From: Planctomycetaceae bacterium
Lineage (GTDB): Bacteria > Planctomycetota > Planctomycetia > Pirellulales > Thermoguttaceae
Direction of reading: 5' to 3'
DNA: 7,859 nucleotides
Assembly (NCBI GenBank): GCA_031274385.1
Contig: JAISQH010000199.1
Span: forward strand, 1-7,859
A program made the position numbers and the translations under genes. Shown piece after piece: positions 1 through 6,196 of this stretch (positions within the stretch are counted from its first letter, which is position 1; each line of letters starts with the position of its first letter). A model generated the notes under the pieces. That model searched no databases. It saw only the letters and a list, made by a program, of their open reading frames with translations, and was not told the DNA's origin.

Positions 1-2118
1 AGAATCCGGGTTCAGTGACAATTGCCGATCCGCAAGAGCCGCTGCCTGAGGATATTTTTCGCGTCCGATCCAGTATTTTGCCGTCAACAGCGAGATGAAC
101 CCCTCGTAAGCCGCTGCCGGATATTCGAGTTGCCAGAGCCGAAGCGAATCAATTACCCGGTCGTAATTCTTTTCCCGCAAAAACGTCTCGGCACTCCGAC
201 TCGCGGAACCTTGCAACGCCACCTGTTCCGCATATTGAAGACGCCCGTCATCCTTTGTGTCGTTGGCTTTGCTCAACGCCTTACGTGCTTCCGCGCCTTG
301 CCCCACCGCCGCAAGATATTCGCCCTTAACCCGGTAAAATGTACTGATTGATTGGTTCTTCCCGTTTTTTGAAACTTTCTTCTCGGCGTCTTTGATGAAT
401 TTTTCGGCGGCGGTTTTGTTGAGCATGTCAAGCGACACATCGGCAGCCAACGCGTAACATTCGGCAGCAAAATCATCAAATTTCAATTTTTGAGCGGCAG
501 CAACATAAATCTGCCCCGCCAGTTTCCAATCAATCAGATAATCCCGCGACACAGTACCCGCCAATAAGGCAAGTTTGTAAATGGCATTATCGCCTGACAG
601 ATTGGGATTACCTGTCAATGCCGAACGAACCGTTTCCGCGATGAGCCGGCGGTATTTCGCAACTTGTTCCAGTCTTGCCGTATCTTGGCGGGTTGGAGTT
701 TGAGATTTGGCGGCGGGTTTGGGTTTCTTGTCGGTTCCTTCCATCATTGCTTTTTCGGCAGCGTCTAGTTCCTCCTGCGTCGGATTGAGAAGCGTATTCA
801 TTTTCGCCTGATAAACCTCAATCAGTTGGAGCAACGAATCGGCATCCAGTTTGGTTGCGTCATATTTTTCCAATTGGATCAAACATTGATCCAATGTCGG
901 CAGATTTTTCGGATCCGCCGGAACTTGCGGCAAATCAATTTCAATCCGGTTCACTGCCGAAAGATGTTGTGTGTTGGTATCGGAGGTCAGTTCGACGGCG
1001 TAAGTTCCCGGTTTGAGATAAACATGAAACGGTGACGCCTCTTCGCTGTTCTGACCGTCGCCGAAATCCCAGAGCAACTTACCGCGTGCGGCAAGTCCGG
1101 CAGAGCGGTTCTGGAACCGAACCACAATCAGTTGCTGGTCATTGTCCGGCAACGGGAGACCGCTGACGATTTGATAAACAAAATCCGTTGAACCGGGTTT
1201 ATCGGCAAAACTCACCGCGCCAGCCGGAACTTTGGCAATTTCTCCATTCTGAAATGCTTCTTCGGGAATGAGTGTTAATTTTTTCGGTTTATCTTCGGCG
1301 GGGTTCAATTCCCAAACAAGTAACATGCTTGCCGAACCGTCACCGGTGGCGTGATAATATTCGAAGCGATGTTTCCCTTGTGAAAGGTTGACCAGTTTAA
1401 CGATCTCGGGTCTTGCCTGCCAAGCCCTGCCGTGCCGACCGGGATGCGACGCCACAATCTTGCCGTCAATTAAAACAAAACTGCAATGATGTGAGGATGT
1501 TACCAGAACGTATTTTCCAGCGGTTGCAATATTCAGATTGCCGGAATATCGGGAAAGAAACGGTTCTTGCCGAAGAGTGAACGGATTATAACCGTGATTG
1601 ACTGTTTTAACGTAATCGGCACCGATGGGTTTCTTGGATTGTTCAAAGGCTTTTTTAACGGCTTCAAAATCGTCCATACTGAACTGACTTTCGATGTGCC
1701 GTGTTTCCAACAGGAGTCCGGCGTCATTCGTCCACGCAGGAACCGCAACATTATTTGGTGATTTACCATTCGGGAGACCGTAATAAATATTGTATCCGCC
1801 GGTTTTTTCCTCCGTTTGAATTGCCAGACGGCAAAAATCACCGGGACCGAGTTGCAGGATTCGGAACGGGACAGGTTTCTTCGAGCGGGTGGTGACGAAG
1901 ACGGTTTTTCCGGCGTTTTCGGTTCGCGGATCAACATTTTTCGCGGCAAGATTGATGAGTCCCTGATGCAAAAACTCCGTGACAATCACTGTTTTACCGG
2001 CAGCAACATCAACTTCCCGCATTGCCGCAAAAGAACCGCCGCCAATCTCATAAGTTTGCCCCGCCGCCGACGGAATAATCAAAAACAGAATCAAAAACAA
2101 AATTAAACCCCGAAACAT
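1..2118 (-). CDS. Secreted PKD-domain protein with PA14-like region and helical repeats (partial, runs off left edge)
   Basis: An uninterrupted minus-strand frame of 706 codons starts at ATG 2118-2116 and is still open at base 1, so the C-terminus lies outside the window. A GGAG Shine-Dalgarno (2125-2128) six bases upstream supports the start. Residues 1-20 form a signal peptide (MFRG, then a run of Leu/Ile/Phe, then PSAAG), so the product is exported. Residues about 180-270 look like a PA14-type beta domain (GKYVLV at 201-206, ending near LVWE at about 267). Residues about 305-390 are a PKD domain with the hallmark WDFGDG at 350-355 and a later GTYAVEL strand. A Lys/Pro/Ala-rich linker near 461-472 leads into an alpha-helical, Ala-rich, TPR-like region up to the edge. 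PKD and PA14 domains usually mediate protein-protein or carbohydrate contacts at the cell surface. No catalytic motif is visible, so a structural or binding role is inferred. No family name is assigned. Confidence 0.85.
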   Translation of the reverse strand, partial: MFRGLILFLILFLIIPSAAGQTYEIGGGSFAAMREVDVAAGKTVIVTEFLHQGLINLAAKNVDPRTENAGKTVFVTTRSKKPVPFRILQLGPGDFCRLAIQTEEKTGGYNIYYGLPNGKSPNNVAVPAWTNDAGLLLETRHIESQFSMDDFEAVKKAFEQSKKPIGADYVKTVNHGYNPFTLRQEPFLSRYSGNLNIATAGKYVLVTSSHHCSFVLIDGKIVASHPGRHGRAWQARPEIVKLVNLSQGKHRFEYYHATGDGSASMLLVWELNPAEDKPKKLTLIPEEAFQNGEIAKVPAGAVSFADKPGSTDFVYQIVSGLPLPDNDQQLIVVRFQNRSAGLAARGKLLWDFGDGQNSEEASPFHVYLKPGTYAVELTSDTNTQHLSAVNRIEIDLPQVPADPKNLPTLDQCLIQLEKYDATKLDADSLLQLIEVYQAKMNTLLNPTQEELDAAEKAMMEGTDKKPKPAAKSQTPTRQDTARLEQVAKYRRLIAETVRSALTGNPNLSGDNAIYKLALLAGTVSRDYLIDWKLAGQIYVAAAQKLKFDDFAAECYALAADVSLDMLNKTAAEKFIKDAEKKVSKNGKNQSISTFYRVKGEYLAAVGQGAEARKALSKANDTKDDGRLQYAEQVALQGSASRSAETFLREKNYDRVIDSLRLWQLEYPAAAYEGFISLLTAKYWIGREKYPQAAALADRQLSLNPDS

Positions 2119-2124
2119 AAGCAA

Positions 2125-2128
2125 CTCC
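2125..2128 (-). promoter_or_regulatory. Shine-Dalgarno GGAG of the secreted PKD protein
   Basis: On the minus strand GGAG lies six bases before the ATG at 2118. This fixes the start at the residue that opens the signal peptide. Confidence 0.7.
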
Positions 2129-2176
2129 AAAATTGAAACACTGAAAATTTCCGAGCAAAAATAACAATCAGCTCCT

Positions 2177-2204
2177 ATTTTATCATCTTGTCCCGCTTTG
2201 GCAA
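2177..2204 (-). promoter_or_regulatory. Predicted sigma70-type promoter of the secreted PKD protein gene
   Basis: On the minus strand, TTGCCA (2204-2199) and TAAAAT (2182-2177) are separated by 16 bp. Each matches its consensus hexamer at five of six positions. Transcription would start near 2170 and give a leader of about 50 nt before the ATG at 2118. The prediction rests on sequence only. Confidence 0.45.
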
Positions 2205-2222
2205 CGTTTGAGACTGGGCATC

Positions 2223-2251
2223 TTGAAAAGAGCGAAAGAATGAAATAAAAT
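2223..2251 (+). promoter_or_regulatory. Predicted sigma70-type promoter of the nfnA-like gene
   Basis: TTGAAA (2223-2228) and TAAAAT (2246-2251) are separated by exactly 17 bp, with each hexamer one base off consensus. The expected start is near 2258, about 50 nt ahead of the ATG at 2308. An inverted repeat is superimposed on this promoter (see 2235-2273). Confidence 0.5.
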
Positions 2252-2273
2252 TCTCAAACAATTTTCATTCTTT
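2235..2273. repeat. Perfect 11-bp inverted repeat around the nfnA-like -10 box (candidate operator)
   Basis: AAAGAATGAAA (2235-2245) and its exact reverse complement (2263-2273) are separated by 17 bp. The left arm fills the -35/-10 spacer and the right arm begins just past the predicted transcription start, so a dimeric repressor bound here would block the promoter. The sequence is AT-rich, so chance is possible. An RNA hairpin role is less likely because the left arm lies upstream of the predicted start. Confidence 0.4.
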
Positions 2274-2307
2274 ATTTTCCATTTTCTATTACGGGTTTTA
2301 GATTTCC

Positions 2308-3159
2308 ATGTTACCGATTCTGAAAAACGACGAAATTGCGCCGAACATATTTGAGATGGTCATTGAACATCCGCGATTGGCACAAAAGGCTCAGCCGGGT
2401 CATTTTGTGATTGTCATGACGGATGAGACCGGTGAACGGATTCCTTTAACGGTTGCCGATTTTGACCGTGCGGCGGGAACCATTACGCTGGTGATTATGG
2501 CGATTGGAACTTCGACGCGAAAATTGGTTCGGTTCAAGGCTGGCGAAAAACTTCCGGCGATGATTGGACCGTTGGGTCATGCCAGTGAGTTGGACAATTT
2601 TGGTACGGTGATTATGGTTGCGGGCGGAGTGGGAACTGCGCCGGTGTACCCGATTGCCCGTGCGCTGCACGAAAAAGGCAACCATGTCATTTCGATTCAG
2701 GGAACAAGAAATAAGGAACTTCTTTTCTGGACGGAAAAACTCGCCGCAGTCAGTGATGAGCATTTGATAACAACCGACGACGGCAGTGCCGGTAAAAAGG
2801 CATTGGTAACAGAGCCGCTTCGGGAAATTCTTGAAACGAGAACAAACGAGATTGGTTGTGTTTATATGATTGGTCCGGCGATCATGATGAAATTTTGCGC
2901 AAAAACAATTGTGCCGTTTGGCGTCAAGGGTGTTGCCAGTCTGAACAGTGTGATGATTGACGGCACCGGAATGTGCGGCGGTTGCCGTGTGAAAATTGGT
3001 AACGATACAAAATTTACCTGTGTTGACGGACCCGAATTTGACGCGTCGCTTATTGACTGGGACATTTTGTTGGCGCGTCAAAAAATGTACTGCGAAGAAG
3101 AAAAATGTTCATTAAACCGTTACCTCAGTGATACGGCAAACAGAAATCACCATTTGTAA
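2308..3159 (+). CDS. NfnA/SudB-type FAD/NAD- and [2Fe-2S]-binding oxidoreductase subunit
   Basis: The 283-residue product belongs to the sulfide/dihydroorotate dehydrogenase-like FAD/NAD-binding family, related to PyrK. The best known member is the small subunit of NADH-dependent ferredoxin:NADP+ oxidoreductase (Nfn), a cytoplasmic electron-bifurcating enzyme. An N-terminal flavin-binding barrel carries RIPLT (44-48) and GTSTRKL (67-73). A nucleotide-binding domain follows with VAGGVGTAP (104-112). The C-terminal cluster loop has D218, C223, C226 and C238. Asp stands in place of the first Cys of the PyrK pattern, as in the Asp-ligated [2Fe-2S] cluster of Nfn. Length and start (family-like ILKNDEIAPNIF) agree with a complete protein; no strong Shine-Dalgarno is seen. 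The catalytic large subunit (nfnB/gltD-like) normally sits next to this gene but is absent on both sides here, so the partner must lie elsewhere or the protein serves another flavoprotein. Confidence 0.85.
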   Translation: MLPILKNDEIAPNIFEMVIEHPRLAQKAQPGHFVIVMTDETGERIPLTVADFDRAAGTITLVIMAIGTSTRKLVRFKAGEKLPAMIGPLGHASELDNFGTVIMVAGGVGTAPVYPIARALHEKGNHVISIQGTRNKELLFWTEKLAAVSDEHLITTDDGSAGKKALVTEPLREILETRTNEIGCVYMIGPAIMMKFCAKTIVPFGVKGVASLNSVMIDGTGMCGGCRVKIGNDTKFTCVDGPEFDASLIDWDILLARQKMYCEEEKCSLNRYLSDTANRNHHL

Positions 3160-3177
3160 TCACCGTAACGGTTGATT
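3158..3177. terminator. Weak stem-loop between convergent genes
   Basis: AATCACC and GGTTGATT (one bulged base) can pair around a short GTAAC loop, starting within the stop codon of the nfnA-like gene and ending just before the end of the convergent GH43-like remnant. There is no clear U-tract on the plus side, so this is at best a weak bidirectional terminator. Confidence 0.2.
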
Positions 3178-3183
3178 GAATTC

Positions 3184-3546
3184 TCACTCTTCTCTGACTT
3201 CGAGCAGTTTTTGTAACGTTTCCGGTTCCACTTCAAAAGTGGTTCCATGTCGGGCGTGAATGGGAAAACATAGTTTGTCTGTTTTATTTTGCCAGTTTTT
3301 CAAGTCCAGAGATTGAACGACACCGAAATGATGTTTCGTGTAACAGTCGTAATAAACAAACCATTTGTTACCGATTTTCAGGGCGGTGGAACCTTCCACC
3401 CAATTCGTGTGCGAAATCACTCCCTGAACTTCAAACGGTCCCGTCGGAGAAGAACCAATTGCAAGCAAAATATTTTTCTTCGCTTCGGGTTTGAGAGTTT
3501 CGTCCTTGTAAAACAATTCCGGTGCCAAAGTGTTTTTTGCAGTCAC
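3184..3546 (-). pseudogene. C-terminal remnant of a GH43-like five-bladed beta-propeller glycoside hydrolase
   Basis: The 120-codon frame (GTG at 3546) matches only the end of GH43-like proteins. In order it shows LFYKDETLKPE, a SPTGPF turn, NWVEGSTALKIG, WFVYYDCYTKHHFG, LDLKNWQNKTDKL and FPIHARHGTTFEV, followed by a normal C-terminus. Intact relatives are roughly 300 residues or more with the active-site blades upstream; those are missing. Upstream of the GTG the frame stays open for only eight codons before TAA (3571-3573). None of the AT-rich DNA beyond looks like propeller sequence. There is no signal peptide and no ribosome site. Without the N-terminal blades it should have no hydrolase activity. 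It lies convergent to the nfnA-like gene, 24 bp apart, and next to a second truncated gene tail, which points to a decaying segment. Family assignment is from motif memory, not a search. Confidence 0.6.
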
Positions 3547-3686
3547 GGCTACTTTTGGAAAATAAGGATTTTAAATAACACTAAAAAGAAACCCTGTAAA
3601 AAAATGAAGCAATCAGTGTTTTTAGGCACGTAACAAAATAAATTTTAACATCTCATAACGTAAAGCGAATCATTGAAGTTAAGAAG

Positions 3687-4129
3687 TTAAAACGATTTTG
3701 CTTCACCGCCGTTACGGGAACCCATTGCGCCCCAAATGCCAAACGGCGAATCACCGGAAACTTCGCCTACCGGAGTTGTTGTTACGTTTGGAAAACTGTT
3801 GTCGGTTCCCATGTCAATAGTTTCCGAAACAAATCGTACGGAACCGTCTCCCAAAACAACATTCACTCCGCCCGGATGGTAACTACTTGCCGTAACGATA
3901 TTATACCAGGGAGCAGCATCAAAGCGCAAGATGGTTTATTGGGACGAATAACCGTATCAAAATAACAATTATAACTATCCCCGGAAGCATAATTTTTTCC
4001 CGCCACACGAGAATCCCATGGGATACGTTGCGGCGTATTCATCTCCTGCAACTGTATTAAGGCAATTTTGCCGGTTCGCAATGTAAGCCAGGGGTCGAAC
4101 TTCCTCCAAAGGGCGAAGTTCGTAACAGT
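3687..4129 (-). pseudogene. Frameshifted, 5'-truncated DUF1559 (H-x9-DG) protein remnant
   Basis: Two minus-strand frames together give the C-terminal half of a DUF1559 protein, a secreted, pseudopilin-like family hugely expanded in planctomycetes. The upstream frame (4129 down to about 3927) reads FALWRKFDPWLTLRTGKIA, then NTPQRIPWDSRVAGKNYASG, then CYFDTVIRPNKPSCA. The downstream frame (about 3929-3687) continues with RFDAAPWYNIVTASS, then HPGGVNVVLGDGS, which is the H-x9-DG signature, and ends SPFGIWGAMGSRNGGE. The frames join at the SCA codons near 3925-3930, consistent with loss of one base (TCT TGC GC- TTT GAT). A TAG at 4132-4130 closes the upstream frame, and the N-terminal prepilin-like helix and first half are absent. 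No slippery heptamer is present at the junction, so a disabling mutation is more likely than programmed frameshifting. A sequencing error could explain the shift but not the missing 5' half. Confidence 0.75.
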
Positions 4130-4252
4130 CTATTTTAATTTTAGACTTTTTGATCAATTTTTCGTCATGTTATTTTGTTTCAAAAAAATAATTTCTCAAA
4201 ATCCTTAATAATTGTTATAAATGACAACATTTTAAAATGGACAGTTACATTG

Positions 4253-4290
4253 AACAGATTTTTATAAAAAACGAATCTGTAAAATCTGTT
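4253..4290. repeat. 10-bp inverted repeat AACAGATTTT / AAAATCTGTT
   Basis: Perfect arms at 4253-4262 and 4281-4290 are separated by 18 bp; a third partial copy (AATCTGT, 4274-4280) sits directly before the right arm. It lies immediately upstream of the interspersed motif at 4310-4335 and probably belongs to the same intergenic element. Confidence 0.45.
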
Positions 4291-4309
4291 GACAAAACTA
4301 AAATATCCT

Positions 4310-4335
4310 CTTTGTGTTCTTCGTGCCTTTGTGCG
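4310..4335 (+). repeat. Copy of a widespread intergenic motif (CTTTGTGTTCTTCGTGCCTTTGTG type)
   Basis: The run of CTTTGTG / CTTCGTG / CTTTGTG blocks resembles an interspersed noncoding motif that I recall from intergenic regions of many planctomycete and other environmental genomes, often beside 'AATCTGT' blocks as here. Its function is unknown. Recognition is from memory; only one copy occurs in this window. Confidence 0.4.
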
Positions 4336-4460
4336 CAAACTTGAAAAACAAAAGAGATAGTTACGAAAAACCCTGTTCAGACAATTGGGGATTATAATAA
4401 ATCGTTTCATTAAACTTGGCAAATTGCTGGGTTACGAATGTAGGATTCTTGATTTTTCAT

Positions 4461-4491
4461 TTGAGTTGGGTTAATCTTGAAATATAACCCA
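4461..4491 (+). promoter_or_regulatory. Predicted promoter of the 449-residue protein gene, with an overlapping inverted repeat
   Basis: TTGAGT (4461-4466) and TATAAC (4483-4488) are spaced 16 bp apart and would start transcription near 4495, about 40 nt before the ATG at 4537. TGGGTTA (4467-4473) and TAACCCA (4485-4491) form a 7-bp inverted repeat overlapping the -10 box, possibly an operator. Confidence 0.35.
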
Positions 4492-4524
4492 TTGCTTGTG
4501 ATTTCAAATCAAAATTAATTTCAT

Positions 4525-4530
4525 GGAGAG
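4525..4530 (+). promoter_or_regulatory. Shine-Dalgarno GGAGAG
   Basis: GGAGAG lies six bases before the ATG at 4537 and decides that start for the 449-residue protein. Confidence 0.75.
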
Positions 4531-4536
4531 ATTCTG

Positions 4537-5886
4537 ATGTCCGACGATCCTAAACCACAAAAAGCGTTGATACCGATTCTTATTTTAGTCATTTTTATTT
4601 TGCTTGTCGTTGTTGTGTTCCAATCGGGCAAGAACCGGCAAGAAGAAAAACCAATGAGTTCGGTCAACCAAAATGAAAAATCCGAACAGGAACCAATTGC
4701 CGAATCAGAACCGGTTACAGTAAAATCCGGTGAAAAAATCAACCGTGAAATGTTGAAAAAACAAGGCGTCCGGTTGGTTGAATCTTCGGCGGTTGACCGG
4801 TTGAATCAGGAACATCTCAAAAAATCAGTCGAAGAACAAAAGGTTTATGATTCCTTGCTGCGTTGGACAATGTACGGAAAAGTTGAAGACAAAAAGTGGG
4901 GAATTCGTGCTCTTTTGAATATGTCTTATGTTTCCGAAGCCCGCTTAATCCGAACTGTTGAAAAAAATGACGGAGTGGAAATCATTGTCCTTTACGAATT
5001 TCAATCAATCAATACATTGGAAATTCTATGCGATGTGGAATCGGTCAAACTCGATTTTATGAAACGGGCAAAACCTTATCTTTCTGTTGGTTCCAATGTC
5101 GCAACAACATGGCTTGCACCGGTTTTTGACGGATTTGTGCCGGGTTCGGGAACCGTTTTGAAACTGGGCGGTGCCGCGTTTCCTATTGCGGCGGACTCTT
5201 TTGCCGAAGGTTTGGCGTTGCGCGGTTACAAGGGACTTTCGGAACTCATGGATTCGTGGAACCTTTCGAACAAAAAAGGAAAAATCGATGTGTTTGGTTC
5301 AACGGATTCGTTGCAGGGAAAAAAAGTACGGATAACCCATCGCCACGGCGTGGTCGAAGAAATAGAACCGGTCGGTTGCGGCTTGACCGAAACAGAACGG
5401 AATCTTTGTGCCAATCTCGGCGTTTTAGCGGATTACCATGTGATGCCGAAACTGGATGCGGCAGTTGGCGAAACATGGCATGTTCGTGCTGACCAGTTTT
5501 CAAATATTCTCGATCCGTCCATGCGAGGCATTCCTTTCGGAACGCTTGAAATCACAAGAAAAGAAACCGTCGGAACATTGGCAACTCTCGAAATAACCGG
5601 CGGATTTATTGAACTGGATTCCTCCGACACAAAATCGAGCCGCATTGGAAAATGTACACCTCGCGGCACAATGCGTTATAATATTCAAGACGGTTTTGTC
5701 GAAAGTGCTTCGCTCCAAGCCGAGATTTCGATTGACCGGCTTTCAAAGAAACACATTCTTTTCGAAACACGATTCAAATCAACTCCAAAACTCGAAATGG
5801 AATACGAATGTTCCAAAGGAACAGAAAAAGTAATCCGAATCCCCGAAGAATGGAAAAATCTCCAACCCATCCGGCTTTTTGAATGA
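4537..5886 (+). CDS. Uncharacterised membrane-anchored extracytoplasmic protein
   Basis: I do not recognise this 449-residue protein. A short cytoplasmic N-terminus (MSDDPKPQK) leads into one membrane helix at about 11-28 (LIPILILVIFILLVVVVF). A charged, Glu/Lys/Gln-rich low-complexity linker follows to about residue 65. Because positive residues flank both sides, the helix is read as an uncleaved anchor with the bulk outside the cytoplasm; no lipobox is visible. The middle (about 80-250) is mixed helix and strand, with a Gly/Ala-rich hydrophobic stretch at about 190-230 (DGFVPGSGTVLKLGG). The C-terminal third (about 285-445) is beta-rich with repeated 'G-x-L-E-I-T' type strands (FGTLEITRKE, ATLEITGGFIEL) and could be a lipid- or ligand-binding sandwich. 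Three Cys (C282, C291 and one near 164) are not arranged as a metal site. A strong ribosome site and an intact frame indicate an expressed gene. It stands alone, with no operon partner. Confidence 0.8.
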   Translation: MSDDPKPQKALIPILILVIFILLVVVVFQSGKNRQEEKPMSSVNQNEKSEQEPIAESEPVTVKSGEKINREMLKKQGVRLVESSAVDRLNQEHLKKSVEEQKVYDSLLRWTMYGKVEDKKWGIRALLNMSYVSEARLIRTVEKNDGVEIIVLYEFQSINTLEILCDVESVKLDFMKRAKPYLSVGSNVATTWLAPVFDGFVPGSGTVLKLGGAAFPIAADSFAEGLALRGYKGLSELMDSWNLSNKKGKIDVFGSTDSLQGKKVRITHRHGVVEEIEPVGCGLTETERNLCANLGVLADYHVMPKLDAAVGETWHVRADQFSNILDPSMRGIPFGTLEITRKETVGTLATLEITGGFIELDSSDTKSSRIGKCTPRGTMRYNIQDGFVESASLQAEISIDRLSKKHILFETRFKSTPKLEMEYECSKGTEKVIRIPEEWKNLQPIRLFE

Positions 5887-5936
5887 CGGTTTCTGTAACA
5901 ATTTAATTGATTAGATAAAAAAGGGTTGATTTTATT

Positions 5937-6022
5937 GTAGGGGCAATCCCTTGCGCTTGCCCCGAACGATCACCAATTCAGGGCGACCGCAAATTCAGGG
6001 CGACCGCAAGAGTCGCCCCTAC
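5937..6022. repeat. REP-like palindromic intergenic element
   Basis: The left arm GTAGGGGCAATCCCTTGCGC continues to GAA (5937-5966). It is an imperfect inverted repeat of the right arm (5994-6022), which ends in GAGTCGCCCCTAC. Both arms end in GTAGGGGC and carry a TTGCG core. This 'GTAGGGGCGACC...' type of GC-rich palindrome is common between genes of many bacteria as an interspersed REP-like repeat. It lies 50 bp after the stop of the 449-residue protein gene, so its transcript could fold into a large stem and act as a terminator or mRNA-stabilising structure. Only one element is in the window, so genomic copy number is not shown. Confidence 0.6.
5975..6008. repeat. Perfect 17-bp tandem duplication (2 copies)
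   Basis: AATTCAGGGCGACCGCA occurs at 5975-5991 and again, without a gap or mismatch, at 5992-6008. The second copy is the start of the right REP arm, so the first looks like a slippage or recombination duplication of that arm. Confidence 0.85.
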
Positions 6023-6050
6023 GGGGAAATTGTTCAATTAATTTGTTCTT

Positions 6051-6078
6051 TTGAATTTTTCATTTCGCTTATTAAAAT
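6051..6078 (+). promoter_or_regulatory. Candidate promoter of mcsAB
   Basis: TTGAAT (6051-6056) and TAAAAT (6073-6078) are 16 bp apart and would give a leader of about 110 nt ahead of mcsA. A second TAAAAT (6165-6170), closer to the gene, lacks a good -35. No CtsR heptad pair or CIRCE element is visible, so heat-shock control by those repressors is not supported here. Confidence 0.3.
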
Positions 6079-6196
6079 GGGAAATGCTGTTGCCAGGATT
6101 GCGGTTTGGGTGTAAATTAGATGACATTTGTTCGGCAACCGGTCATTGGGCAATGGGCGATTGATAAAATTTTTTGCGTAATTCGGGTAAAAAGCA

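Larger units (their letters stand above)
4130..4482. other. Noncoding AT-rich stretch between the DUF1559 remnant and the 449-residue protein gene
   Basis: No convincing gene is seen on either strand. The stretch holds a 10-bp inverted repeat (4253-4290), a degenerate interspersed motif (4310-4335), and isolated TTGACA (4289-4294) and TATAAT (4393-4398) hexamers that lack partners at promoter spacing. A minus-strand frame at 4180-4422 has biased, low-complexity composition and no recognisable domain. Confidence 0.6.
5897..6047. repeat. Possible small MITE-like element: AT-rich inverted ends around the REP palindrome
   Basis: AACAATTTAATTGA (5897-5910) and TCAATTAATTTGTT (6034-6047) are reverse complements at 13 of 14 positions and enclose the REP-like palindrome almost symmetrically. 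This could define a nonautonomous element of about 150 bp. The arms are low-complexity AT sequence, no target-site duplication is obvious, and chance pairing is a real alternative. Confidence 0.25.

Noticed and set aside
22..351. Plus-strand frame of 109 codons at the left edge
   Set aside because: It is antisense to the helical region of the secreted protein; composition is Arg/Pro-rich with no domain.
1533..1985. Minus-strand frame of 150 codons with a Met start
   Set aside because: It is an out-of-frame shadow of the 706-codon secreted PKD protein on the same strand, whose frame has a ribosome site, a signal peptide and domain matches.
2446..3081. Long open frame on the minus strand (211 codons)
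   Set aside because: It is antisense to the clearly conserved nfnA-like gene, and its His/Arg/Asn-rich translation shows no domain.
3975..4157. Minus-strand 60-codon frame beginning MIKKSKIKIDCYELRPL
   Set aside because: It overlaps the DUF1559 remnant in a different frame; the family match (WLTLRTGKIA) is in the other frame.
4289..4398. Perfect TTGACA (4289-4294) and TATAAT (4393-4398) hexamers
   Set aside because: They are about 100 bp apart and neither has a partner hexamer at 15-19 bp, so they do not form a promoter.
4180..4422. Minus-strand 80-codon frame in the AT-rich intergenic stretch
   Set aside because: The Phe/Arg-rich translation arises from the interspersed motif and low-complexity DNA; no ribosome site or domain.
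6143..6164. GGTCATTGGGCAATGGGCGATTG region before mcsA as a CtsR operator
   Set aside because: It lacks the tandem GGTCAAA heptads of CtsR sites; only a short CATTG/CAATG palindrome is present.
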